Shown here: positions 21,401 through 31,670 of the stretch, piece after piece
Layout of the letters: every line of letters starts with the position of its first letter
Numbering within the stretch: the stretch's first letter is position 1
Assembly: GCA_018389105.1 (NCBI GenBank)
Contig: JACATO010001532.1
Location: forward strand, 62,001-126,000
Reading direction: 5' to 3'
DNA from: Nautilus pompilius
Taxonomy: Eukaryota; Mollusca; Cephalopoda; Nautilida; Nautilidae
DNA length: 64,000 nucleotides
Program-made: the position numbers and the translations under genes
Notes under the pieces: generated by a model
Told to the model about the DNA's origin: nothing
The model's input: only the letters and a program-made list of their open reading frames with translations
Databases searched by the model: none

Positions 21401-22223
21401 CTGCTAAATCAGTAAGTACAGTAACGATAACCATTAACCTGTTACAGACCAAAACTCCTTAAGGGGAGATAATTTCCGAAGTTGTTGCTTTTTTCCTTTT
21501 TTCTTTTGATAATACCACAAAAGAGGGTAGTAATATGTAAAATAAGATAGCAATTAATATATGCAAGAAACTTAAAATAGTTTAGTAAAACATTTTTATT
21601 TAAGCATTATATATAGCATCAGTATATAGTAAAACAAAAAACCTGGCATTGCTCTCATGTTCCACCAGCATCTGGCAGATCGCTGGAACGCTATGCTTTT
21701 ACTAAGCTTGAGGTTTTAGGAAACCACAGCTTCATTGACAGGTAACAGAGGTGGGGTGGTGTGTCTAAATATAAAATGAGTTCACTGGAAAGGTCCTAAG
21801 ACATGAGTGGAATTTACTTGTTTTCCTGTACCTAACACTTGCTATCTTTCAGTTAGATTCTGCCTCCACTGTCTGCCCTAACCCTGAAATAACAGCTGTT
21901 TATAGTTACGCTGGCCTACCTACCAGAATGGTTCATGTCGGTCAATCTCTGAAAAAGATTTTAAAAAAAGCAAACAAACGAAGAAAAAAAAAAACAAAAT
22001 ATGGGACGATAGGCATTTCAAGTAATGGGTCAATAGTTGGTGGGAGGTGACCTGAAAAATATTTTTAGTTCTGTATTAAATGCTATGTTGTAGCTAGTAT
22101 TTATACTGTTAGTTAGTGTTGAAGGCATGAGAGAGAGAGAGAGAGAGGCGGGTTAAATTCAATCTTAACTAGTAACGTTCTTGTATATTATCCCTATCAT
22201 CATCATCTTGTTAGATTAAAATG

Positions 22224-22260
<37 letters not shown>

Positions 22261-25200
22261 ACTGCTTTATTAGTAGCTAAACAAATATGCAATTTAGATA
22301 ACTCCTTGTCGGGGAGGAGGTGTGGGCTTGACTGTTATTGATTTTCAGATACTGATGCTGTTAGTAGCTCCATTTTACAGTGGCAAAAAATGGTCTTGGT
22401 CCAACCTACAAGCTTACTGGCTGTCGTCCTAGTAGTTCAGATGGCCAGAAACCAACTGGATCTGAAATGAAGGTTTACTAGCTACTTGTATTAAAGGTTA
22501 TGGGGGTGGGGGGTTGGGGGGAGCCTAAAATAACTCTCTTTGTTTCTGCATGTAATACATCACCAAAACACCTGTCCTCCTCCAACCTATTGTCGTGTTC
22601 CACGGGTGTTCTAGAAGTAATCAGCGTGTACAACATCGGCAGGAACCGAGAGAGAGAGAGCTGAGAGCTCAGCTAGTTTGTTGTTGTTCTTTTTTTTGTG
22701 CTGCCCTATCTCACGCTAACTTACATTAAAAAAAAGGGGGAGGGGGAAATAACGGCATAGGGGGTTTTCTCTTCTTTCCTGGCACTGCCACCAACCGACC
22801 CTCTTGTTTTTTGTTGTTTTTTTTTTCCCCTTTCCACCTCTTAATTAAAACTGCTAGCCGATTTGACGTGTTACCTGCCCGTCAGCCGTCCTTGTGTTGA
22901 TTTTCTTCTGTCTGTTTTGTTTTTTTTAGGGAATTCGGTAGCGGTGGCGGCTGGCGAGACGGGGGTGTGGCTGAGGAACCTGACGCGAAGCACGCTCTAC
23001 TACGTCCTCGTGTTCGCAAACTACACGTCAGGGGACGTCGTCGGGTCGGCGAGAATCAGCTTCCGTACGAAGGAGAACGAAGAGGAAGGCGGTAAGTCGG
23101 AAAGGCGTTTAAGGGACTTCAAAAACCTCGAGCGTAGTGTTCTTTAAAAACAAACAAACAAAAAAAAGAGAGAGGGAGGGGTGGTGGATCGGGGATGGGG
23201 GTGAGAGGAAAGCCTAGTGTTTGTTCCTGTGGTGTTAATTTTTAAAAAAATTTTTTTTCCGCTCAGCCTGTCGGTGGTTTAGGGGTTGGCGGAAAAGAAA
23301 TTTCAGAAATCATCGTGGGACATGCCCTCTCTTAGAGAGGTGGGGGGTGGCTCCCTGCGGCTTATGTGTAAACCTACCCCATCGGGATCAGGGGTAAACA
23401 TACAGGGGCTCTACTTAAAGGCCCCCTCTCTCTCTCCATCTCTCCTTTTACATATATTTAAATAGCTTTTACATATTTATTAGATAAACTTCATACAGGT
23501 GTTTCTGGTTTCGGATGGCACCTTTATTCACTTACTATCCCTCCCCCCCCCCAACCAACAAATACTGATAAGGGAGCTATTGTAAGTTTGAATATTTTGT
23601 TTTGTATTTGAATTCAAATGCAAACAAACATGGTGTCCCTGATGGGTAATTTTACTTGACGTCAAGAAAAGGGGTCATGAAAGTGGGCTCCATTTTCTGC
23701 ATGGCGAAAGCTGTAAGGTATCTTGAGCCAGCCATGGAAAGGGTTTTAAAGCGGTTGGGTTAGGGTTAGGGTTAGGCAGCAAAACAAGTGAGTACATGAT
23801 CTGGTAGTGGCAGTGAGGAGGGGAGGGGAATTTTGGCTGAAGGCAGCGCGGGTTGAGTTCGGGAGGCAGACAATGGATGGAGGAACCATCTCACTTGGAG
23901 GTAACTTGAGGTAGGACTGCCGCTCAAAAATCAAAGGCCTGGGTAATGTGAGGTTGGACCCGGAAGTTTCCTCCCAGACGAGCTTTGCGTGTTCCAGCCA
24001 GGCCCAGTTAACTGGCCCACAGGCAGCATTAACTGAAGGACTCTGCTGGGCGCCTCAAAATGACATATGAAATCAATTTTCTGTAGCCTAGTAAACAAAC
24101 ACCCCCCCTCCTGGTGTTTGCTTTATACATCAGGTGCCTGACACCTGATACACTACACAGTAGGTACTCGGGGATTTCTATTGTTGGCATTGCAGCTGTT
24201 TGAAGCATCAACAATTTTCTGCTGATGATAACCGGCTTTTTTTTGATGTACACACCTTGGCCTTCGACTCTCCCTGGTGGCGTGAGATGTGGAAAGCGTG
24301 ACAAGAATTCAACTGGTTTGCACCATCCCATCGTTGCCTCAGTAAAGTGCTCAACCAAAAATGTCCGCACATCTCGATGAAAAACGCAGAGATAGAGCGC
24401 CATCTTGGTCATAAAACACTTTTTTCCCATTGAAGCACAAAATTGTGTATGTACACTTTTGGAACACCCTGTATATACTGCATTTTCTTGTACCCGTTCC
24501 CTAGTCTGTTGACAATACCAGAAATGTTCTATTATTTGAGGGGGAGGTGGGGTGCTGACCATAAATCTATTTTCAGATAGATTTTTAAAAACTGTTTTCC
24601 CCTGTTTGTTTTATTATTTTTTTTCCCCTTCAGAATGCCACTGCAGTTTTCAAGGAACCCTGGCCAACCAGACATGCAACCAGAGCGTAGAAAGGTGGTG
24701 TGAGTGCAAGACTGGCTACAAGGGACTATTTTGTGAGGACTGCCAGCCCAATTATTACAGACTAAATCCTGGCAGCCCTTGCACCAAGTGTCCCTGCACT
24801 TTGAAATCGTCTTCCGGGACCTGTACAGTCTGTAAGTTGGTGTATACCATGCTGTTTCTATCTGGAACGTGAAATCCAGGCGCTAGACCCCTTGTTTGAT
24901 TCTTCTTGGGCCCGGTGTAGGATAAATATTTTCTTTTCTTCCTCTGCCCCATACATGCACATTGAAAACCAAGTAAACACTTTTAAGTTTACCACTAAAC
25001 CTTTAGCTATCCCCCTTTCCGGATTTTTTAAAAAATTCTTTGTGAATAACTTAGGGTATAATAGTAGTCAGTGCTCATTACTGATGGTCAGGTCAGGACA
25101 CCTGTTACGGACCAGGCTGATGTTGGCATCAGATTCTCTCAATATGATTGCATTGCAAATTTTGCATTCTCCAGTAAAAGGGACTGTGATCTGCAGTTCC

Positions 25201-28200
25201 ACAAGATCACCACCAGCTTGTCTTCCACTGGAGTATTCCTGCAGCCATAGGGTGCTTGATGTAGGTGCCTCTTCCTCCATTACAAACTGCCTTTGTTGCA
25301 GATTCAGTTGTAAAGGGAGTTAACTCGCTGTTCTTGCAATTTTATTTTTCATTGGAACCATCTTTCTTTGTGTTCTAAAGGTGTGATTTTTAGGCCATCC
25401 TTTTGTTCCGAGTCATTTCAATACAGTTTGGCTTCTTATCCGCTGCCGCTCTCCTCTCCAACACACCACCTGGATAGATCTGCAACTGGCTGGGTCATTG
25501 ATCTAGGGAGGGAGCCTCCGCTCTCTCCCTCTCTCTCACTCTCTCGGCCAGCTTCAGGTAGACTCTCCATCATTCCAGACACTGCCATATGCTGTCTGCA
25601 GGTCAGCCGCCCACCCTGTCTGCGGACAATGTTGCTTTCAGATACAGCTTTGGTCCGGACAGATGCGCTTTTGAGGGTCACCAGGTTGATTTATTCAGAG
25701 ATTTAGGGTCAGTTAAGTCCCCAGTTTGTTCTACAATCGTTAGATTGCTGAAAACTTACCAAGGGAAAATATTCAAAAATGGCAGCTATTTCATCTAACC
25801 ATGCATGACATTAGCAGGTGGTTAACATTTTATAAGAAATCATTCCCTAGTACTGAACACAGCTAATCTTAGATTGCGGTTTCGAATTTATTGTCTTAAT
25901 GATTTTTCATTGCATTACTCTTTCTCTCTCTTTTCTCCTCCTCCCGTCTTTTTAGACGAAAGTCGCATCTCTTGTGATGCGTGCAAGAGAGGCTACAGAG
26001 GCGACAATTGTTCACTGTGTGACAATGGTTACTTTTATTACTACAACATGTGTGAACGTTGCTTTTGCCACAGCAATGTGAACACATCCTTGGAGGAGAT
26101 CTGCGCACCTGAATCAGGTGAGCGTTTTCATTTTTTTTTTTTTTTTTTGTTGTTGTTTATGTTGTTCGGTTCTCTCTTCAGAATAACTACCAGGTTGTTA
26201 CCAAAGTTTTCTCAGGTATTTTGTTTTTACTGCCACAGTGAGACTTCCATGTCGCCGCTGAATGTGAAGTTCATTAATCAGAGTAAGTTCTGTTGCAGTC
26301 AGTAGACTTCTGCCAACGAGGTACAAGCCGCATTTATACCATTTTGAAAAAGATCTGGATTTATGGAGTCGATACACTGTTGGATGGCAGCTTCAGTTTC
26401 TTCTTGGTTGGAGAAGGATTTCATACGGAGGAAGCTGTCAAGGTGTTTGAAAAGGTGGTAGTCTGTGGGAGAAAGGTCTGGTGAATAGGCTGGGTGATGG
26501 AGAACTTCGTACCCCAACCTGTTCAGTTTCTGAAGAGTTATTTTTGCAACCTGACAACGAGCATTGTCGTGGAGCAGGATTGGGCCTCTCCAGTCCATCA
26601 ATGCCGGCTGTCGTTGTTGTGAGAGTTTCTGATGCACAACGTTTAATTCACGACAGTACCTTTCAGCCGCGATGGTTTTGCCAGGTTGCAAGAAGTTATA
26701 CTGGATGTCGCCAGTTTCAGTCCACCGGACAGTGAGTATGACTTTTTTTGTGTAGAGGCTGGGTTTCGAAATGTGGTTAGGCGCCTTGTCTATGTCGAGC
26801 CACTGGGCTGATCGTTTTTCATCACACGCAATGATTCGGTCAAGAAATGAGTCACTTTTGTTTCTAATGACAAGTGAAGAGCAGATCTCCAATCAACGAT
26901 CTTTGTTGTTGTTCATTCAACTTGCAAGGCACCCACCTGTCAAGCTTTTTCACCTCGCCGATTGCCTCAAGATGCCGGGAAACAGTTGCAGTGCTTACGC
27001 CAAGCTCTCTGGCAATTTCTTGCACTGGCTTTCATGGATCGGCTTTAACTAGGGCTTTCAGATGGTCGTCATCACAGCTGGAAGAGCGTCTGCTACGTTC
27101 CTCATCTTCGAGGCTCACATCTCCAGATCGAAACTTCGCAAACCATCGTTGTACTGTGCGCTCATCTGCTGTGTCCTCGCCCCATGGTCGCTTAATGTTA
27201 CGAGTCGCCTCGCTCGCTTTGTGCCAAGTTTGAACTCGTGAAGCAAAATGGCACGATAGACCTTTCTATCCGAGCTTCACTCAGAACCCCGAAACAAATA
27301 TCTGTTTGATAATTTTTGAAAGGATAAGTTTTGCGTAACGTGTGCCAAAGCACCTGCTACAAAACGATATATAGCTTATCTATGTACACCTCCACTAGCG
27401 TGCCAAAAATGGACCCCAAATTAATTCAATATGAAACTGGCAAAACTTTTGTAACAACCTAATAATTGAACATTGTTTTCACCGAACCTTTCAAAATGCA
27501 ATCTCTTTTTGTAGTTCATCGTATTAACCGACAATGTAGAAACCTCTCTCTGTTGCAGGTGCCTGCAAAAACTGCATGTACAATACCACAGGATTCACTT
27601 GTGAGAGGTGCCTACCCGGATACGTGGGAGACCCTATTGTGTACAAAAACTGTACTTTGAGAGGTAAGTAAATCGTGATTTTGGGCTAAACAGTTTGAGA
27701 CTTCGCACATAGCATGCTATGGATTGTACAGATAAAAACTGCAGGTGCGCGTGGACACACACACACACACCTCTCTAAAATTCACATCAAATTTGTTTTA
27801 CTATATCGCACTGCTTCTTGTAATTTTTTTCTTGCTGCTCTTCTCACCAAAAGAAAAGGGAATAGGACGACAAGGCAGCAACGATTTTCATTTCCAGCTG
27901 TTGCAATATCAGCATCACGCAGGTCTCGTACTGCAGCAGCTGTAGAGGGCTAGTTTGGGGTATACTGGACAGGTTGCCTCGATGGATGCCACCGGCGCCG
28001 TGGCGTGCGTAGAGACCGTTCGTTCCCGGTGGTCTGTATTCCATGTGCAGACAAGTCTGGAGGGGTTTCGCCAACGCCTACCTCATTGATGCTCAGAGGT
28101 CTCGAGGAAGGTTGGCGAGGAGGCCCTTTTTGGCTCAATTCCTGCTGGTTGTCGGTCAGGCCCAGTGTGAAGCAGCGGTGGGCCGGGACTACGTGGTCCG

Positions 28201-29389
28201 TGTACGTTACAGAACGGCTGTGCATGTGCGAACCCTACGGCAGTCAAACTGTTATGTCAGGTATGGAATTTAAGAAAAGGATAGCTGCTTTGTGGATGAG
28301 TGGATCGTCCAGGTAATCCATATTGTTATGACAGTAAGACCACCCTATTTTCACGGCACATCCTTTTGTTTTTTGTTTTTTTTCTTTAAATGATGGACTT
28401 TTTTCCTTTAAGGCTGTGAATTCGTTTGAGTTTCAACCGTAGCCCCTCCTCAAGAAACTAAATTGCTTCACTTCCAGATCATCAAGAGGCTGCTGCAAAC
28501 TCTGCTAAGGTCTGAGCCCTGTGATTTTAAACGTTCGTAATTATCTATGGTGAAAAGGCATTTTACAGAAAAATTACCCACAATGCACTCTGTGTAGAAA
28601 AAAAAGAAGCCTGAAAACACAAATGTATTCTCCATTTAAAGAGAGATTTTCTCTGAACTAACTACTCCCAGAATTTCAAAAAATAGTATGGTTGACACAT
28701 CTATGACACCTTTCCAATCTCATAGTCAGCAATCTGCATTTTCTCTGTGTGGGGCTGTCTGAGAGAGTGAGAGAAAGAGAGCAGAAGTATTGGGTTTTTT
28801 TCTTTTACAATGTTCAGAAGATCAAACTTGGATGATTCTGCTGACAGTTAGTGTAACCTTGGAAACAGATGCTTAACGAAGACTGGGGAAAGTAAAATGC
28901 ATGCTACCTTCTTTACCGAAAGCGTGGACTCTCAAAAGTCCATGAATCATAATCAGAAGAACACAGGACACTAATCAAAAAAGTGGGTTGGGTGCCAGTT
29001 GTATGTTTTGACTTGTATCTAAAAGAAAAATAAAAAAAAGAGCCAATTCGGAGATGGTGATGTATTGATGCCTTTATATTGCAGCTAACATTTCAACTTC
29101 TACGCCGTCTTTTCACAAATCAGCCACTGCGGTGACAGTCGTGTGTATCGCCCTGGCACTGATTGTTTGTTTCCTGGTGGGCTTTTTTCTGTATCGCCAC
29201 TGGAAAGTGTACCCAAGGATGAAGCCATTCTGGACGGTGGAACTCAAGCAAGATCAGGACAGTGTTAATTTTAGTGCCGTGCCAGACCATGAATTTCATG
29301 CTATTGACAACTCGGACATGGACTTCTACGAGAAGCAGTCCTCTCGCCACGGGAGTTCTCGGTACTCGCCCTTGAAGGAACGCTTCTAA
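15371..29389 (+). CDS. MEGF9: MEGF9-like single-pass membrane protein
   Basis: Seven exons (15371-15461, 17002-17355, 22930-23091, 24634-24831, 25956-26117, 27559-27663, 29085-29389) give 458 residues, and all six introns are phase 1. Order: signal peptide (about 1-20, [11 protein letters not shown] core); an FN3-like domain split over exons 2-3; about three laminin-type EGF units over exons 4-6; a transmembrane helix ([20 protein letters not shown]); and a cytoplasmic tail. The tail motif [18 protein letters not shown] matches the conserved APFWTIELKEDNISFSS region I recall from vertebrate MEGF9, which is the main basis for the name. At least ten NxS/T sequons fit an extracellular, glycosylated N-terminal part. 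Vertebrate MEGF9 has more EGF units and a Pro/Thr-rich N-terminus, so orthology is likely but not proven. Family function is poorly defined; a cell-surface adhesion or signalling role is inference. Confidence 0.75.
15888..15900 (+). repeat. Recurrent AAGGGAGRTAAYTCC motif (variant)
   Basis: AAGGGGAGGTAAC in intron 1 of the MEGF9-like gene, directly after an A-homopolymer. Confidence 0.4.
17002..17355 (+). CDS. MEGF9: MEGF9-like exon 2: first half of the FN3-like domain
   Basis: The acceptor is TTTCTAAACAG and the donor GAAG|GTTCGT. It encodes [20 protein letters not shown], a typical FN3 first sheet, then a long polar insert rich in Thr/Asn/Pro, then [15 protein letters not shown]. The polar insert of about 65 residues between strands is unusual for FN3. 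Confidence 0.8.
18124..20941 (+). mobile_element. Degenerate hAT transposon in intron 2
   Basis: The ends carry inverted repeats (left CAGTGTTCTGCACAG; right, read inward, AGGGTTCTGCACAG). They are flanked by 8-base segments AATGTATT and ACAGTATT (6/8 match), consistent with an aged hAT target duplication. Plus-strand frames show a BED-type zinc finger (18706-18900; CLVC, then HADSNDH), a transposase core ([55 protein letters not shown]; 19170-19530) and the C-terminal dimerisation region (about 20190-20300; [20 protein letters not shown]). The frame shifts or stops near 18970, 19300, 19855 and 20198, so it is inactive. It resembles the ZNF862/C17orf113-type hAT branch. It is on the same strand as the host gene. 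Confidence 0.88.
21461..21477 (+). repeat. Recurrent AAGGGAGRTAAYTCC motif
   Basis: AAGGGGAGATAATTTCC in intron 2, downstream of the hAT remnant. Confidence 0.5.
22218..22259. repeat. GT dinucleotide microsatellite in intron 2
   Basis: An uninterrupted GT run. A GA run lies just upstream at about 22131-22147. Confidence 0.9.
22929..23091 (+). CDS. MEGF9: MEGF9-like exon 3: second half of the FN3-like domain
   Basis: The exon proper is 22930-23091, with acceptor TTTTTTTAG and donor GGCG|GTAAGT. It encodes [20 protein letters not shown] and [19 protein letters not shown], the last strands of an FN3-like fold with the usual L-x-P/S-x-T-x-Y-x-V spacing. Confidence 0.82.
23757..23776 (+). repeat. 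Short interstitial TTAGGG repeat
   Basis: About three consecutive TTAGGG units in intron 3. TTAGGG is the usual mollusc and vertebrate telomere unit. The tract is too short to call a fusion site. Confidence 0.7.
24040..24478 (-). mobile_element. Internally deleted Tc/mariner-type fragment in intron 3
   Basis: The minus-strand sequence starts with TATACAGGGTGTTCC, a terminal word common to this class. It soon passes into transposase-like residues: [12 protein letters not shown], then [15 protein letters not shown], which matches the usual GGPVEWPPRSPDLTP catalytic region, and a C-terminal part ending [19 protein letters not shown], where intact relatives have a VSRRL...CIQANGGHF-like ending. 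The N-terminal half is missing and the usual DFFLWG after LTP is altered. A second terminus was not found. Confidence 0.55.
24634..24831 (+). CDS. MEGF9: MEGF9-like exon 4: laminin-type EGF unit
   Basis: The acceptor is CCCCTTCAG and the donor GTCT|GTAAGT. It encodes [38 protein letters not shown] and CTKCPC. The cysteine order (CxC, CxCxxGYxGxxCxxC, CxxCxC) is that of a laminin EGF-like domain. Confidence 0.9.
25956..26117 (+). CDS. MEGF9: MEGF9-like exon 5: laminin-type EGF unit
   Basis: The acceptor is GTCTTTTTAG and the donor TCAG|GTGAGC. It encodes [20 protein letters not shown] and [18 protein letters not shown], continuing the laminin-EGF cysteine pattern. Confidence 0.88.
26290..27462 (-). 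mobile_element. Mariner (DD34D) transposon remnant in intron 5
   Basis: At the 5' side (right in the window) the element ends in TTAGGTTGTTACAAAAGTTT, next to a TA, as mariners do. The minus-strand transposase shows CDEK for the first catalytic Asp, [20 protein letters not shown] and [17 protein letters not shown], with exactly 34 residues between the second and third Asp. The N-terminal HTH region ([11 protein letters not shown], then [20 protein letters not shown]) is in other frames, so the gene is broken. About eight residues normally found after CDEK (WILYDNRR) are absent, and the 3' terminus appears lost near 26290. It resembles the Hsmar1/SETMAR-type group. Confidence 0.9.
27559..27663 (+). 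CDS. MEGF9: MEGF9-like exon 6: laminin-type EGF unit
   Basis: The acceptor is CTCTGTTGCAG and the donor AGAG|GTAAGT. It encodes [20 protein letters not shown] and [15 protein letters not shown], the CxxC...CxxCxxGYxGDP signature of a laminin EGF unit. Confidence 0.88.
29085..29389 (+). CDS. MEGF9: MEGF9-like exon 7: transmembrane helix and tail
   Basis: The acceptor is TATATTGCAG. A hydrophobic helix ([20 protein letters not shown]) is followed by basic YRHWK, then the family motif [13 protein letters not shown] and a Ser/Tyr-rich end [11 protein letters not shown] before TAA. The basic residues after the helix support an extracellular N-terminus. Confidence 0.9.
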
Positions 29390-30679
29390 GTGAATGTGCT
29401 TCAGCTAAGTATTTCGTTTCTGAAAATGAAGTTGAAGCTTTCTGTCATGTGTGTCGTGTGTTTTGGGGAGGGTGGGAGAGATATTTTGTGAGTTGAATAT
29501 TACAGATAACCTTGGTTGTGAGCCCACTGCATCTGCTAAGCAATATGTATCCTGTTTAATATCATGTGATGGCAACAAAAGGTTGGAACTGAGATCACAT
29601 TCTGAACTGATCTCAGCAACAAAGGCATCACTCGTATCGTTTCCCATAGTGCGTGCAAATATATATTTAAGATGAAAATTGATCTTGTAATCTGTTCACA
29701 CCATTTCTCTTTTGCCTCTTTGGTATTGTTGTCAACAGAAGCATAAGGTGAAGTCCACAACTTGCTGGAGTGTTCAGCGTGTTCCATAATATGACAGTTG
29801 ATACATCATCTTTTTTTTTTGATTTTCATAACTGTTGGCATGAAAAGTAGTTCTTAAACACGTTGCTTGTGATTAACTGTGTGGTTAGGTAGTTCTGTTT
29901 AAAATTATTGAAGCAGGTGTGCTGGACCCTGTGTGCTTTAATTATCCATTCCTTGTCTTCCTACGCTTAGCATAAATGGGAGTGCCACAGCACACATGAA
30001 TAATGCTACATATCTCCTTTGTTATCCCCCCTTCCCTGTTTTTCAAAAGGATACTGTAGTATCTACATGTTCTTTTTTTAATATAAAACGCGATTTCCAT
30101 ATAAAGTGCCATCAAGGATTTTGGTTTGGTTGGTAAAATGAAAACAGCTACATCGTTCTTACTAAGTGTATCTGCTAAAGAAGAAGAGGGTTTAGTTTGT
30201 ATGCACATAAATCTGAAAACAGTGGACAGGACTTAGAGAAGAATGTGTTTTTTTCCCCCCTCCCAAACCTGCCAAGTCGGCTAATGTTTCAGGAAGAATT
30301 CACAAATGATATAATTTTAAATGAACTCGTGCAAGACGACGATTCCGTTTCCTCAAAAGTTATTTCCAAAACACATGCACCAGGTGAGTGATACTTCTGG
30401 GCTATCCACCTGCAAAGGCAAGCCGCCATACCATGTATTTAGAAGCACTATTACGTATGCAAATGTGCTCAGCTGTAGCAAGAAATGGCATAAATTAGAC
30501 TTGTCTATCATCTGCAATGATTATGCCACCTCCCCTTTCTCTCTCTCTTCCCCCAATTCCTGGTTGTTTCATTTTGGATTTAACAATACTTCAACATGGT
30601 TTCTTTTATGTTTTCAGCCACCGTTCCACCTCTCCCACCCTTATCTCTCTCTCTCTCCTTTTGCCCTTCTCAGAGTGTA

Positions 30680-30692
30680 TGGGAGATAACTC
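30680..30692 (+). repeat. Recurrent AAGGGAGRTAAYTCC motif
   Basis: TGGGAGATAACTC, in the probable 3' UTR. Confidence 0.45.
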
Positions 30693-31329
30693 AAGTTGGT
30701 GATTTCTCTCATTGACCTTTGACAAGTTACTGTGGCACGACAAAAACAAACATTGTTAATGTTGAAAACTTTTCTGGTCGTAATTAATTCATTAGAAGTG
30801 AATTTGGCGAGTAATTTAACTGTAAATCGGCGAAGTTCCAAAACCTTTTGTAAGCTTTACAGCCATTTGGTTGATAACCAAGACAACAGGGACTTCCTTG
30901 CCCTCCTGACGAATTGCCTAGTACTTTTGTCATGTGTTACTGAAACGAAATTACTTCAGTTTACATTTTGTCCTCATTGCCTATTAAGGAAGTGTGACTC
31001 GCTGTCTTGTGAAAAATTTTATTAAGTTAACAGATATATCTGTTTTTTTTTTTGTTTTTTTTGTTATTATTAAAGATAGGCAGGCTGACCTCTGCTCAGG
31101 ACATCTTTCCAAGGTATAGTGGATTGTGGGCTAATCGTACATATCAGACCACCTATTTTGTGCAGAATCTGGAGTCTTCTAAACCTGTGGTATACAAAGC
31201 CCCAATTTTGTTTGGTTAGTGTCCATCAGCTGTTTCCAAACAGGGTAGGGGGTATTATCAATGACAAAAATAGCAGTGGATGCTGAAACAAAACTTGGCT
31301 GGAATAGTCTCACTGTAATGGCATCAGGC

Positions 31330-31436
31330 TGGGTTTTGTTTTCATATCCATATCTTCACTAACCTCTGACAAACTGGGGATCGAACCCACGACACAAGGA
31401 TTGACAAGCGAACTCGCCACCCATTCGCATCCAACA
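31330..31436 (-). repeat. tRNA-derived SINE head
   Basis: On the minus strand an A-box-like TGGCGAGTTCG is followed about 30 bases later by a B box GGTTCGATCCC, then a non-tRNA body. The 5' side abuts a CA dinucleotide run (31434-31480). The acceptor stem does not pair as in a functional tRNA. Confidence 0.5.
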
Positions 31437-31446
31437 CACACACACA

Positions 31447-31487
<41 letters not shown>

Positions 31488-31655
31488 CGTATATAAGGCA
31501 AATACTTTAAATTCGCTACTCTTTGCCCTGTATTTCATTTCCCTTATTCACAATTTTCAAGAATCTTACAAATGTCCATTTCCAATTATTTCACATTAGC
31601 TGCAAATCTAAGCTTATTAGTTAAATGCGAATTTTCACTCATGGTTAATTTTTCC

Positions 31656-31670
31656 AGTTACTTCCCCTTA
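31656..31670 (-). repeat. Recurrent AAGGGAGRTAAYTCC motif, minus copy
   Basis: The reverse complement reads TAAGGGGAAGTAACT. Confidence 0.4.

Noticed and set aside
27884-28316. Open, GC-rich segment in intron 6 of the MEGF9-like gene
   Set aside because: It reads openly on both strands but shows no reverse transcriptase, transposase or host domain; possibly an old repeat.
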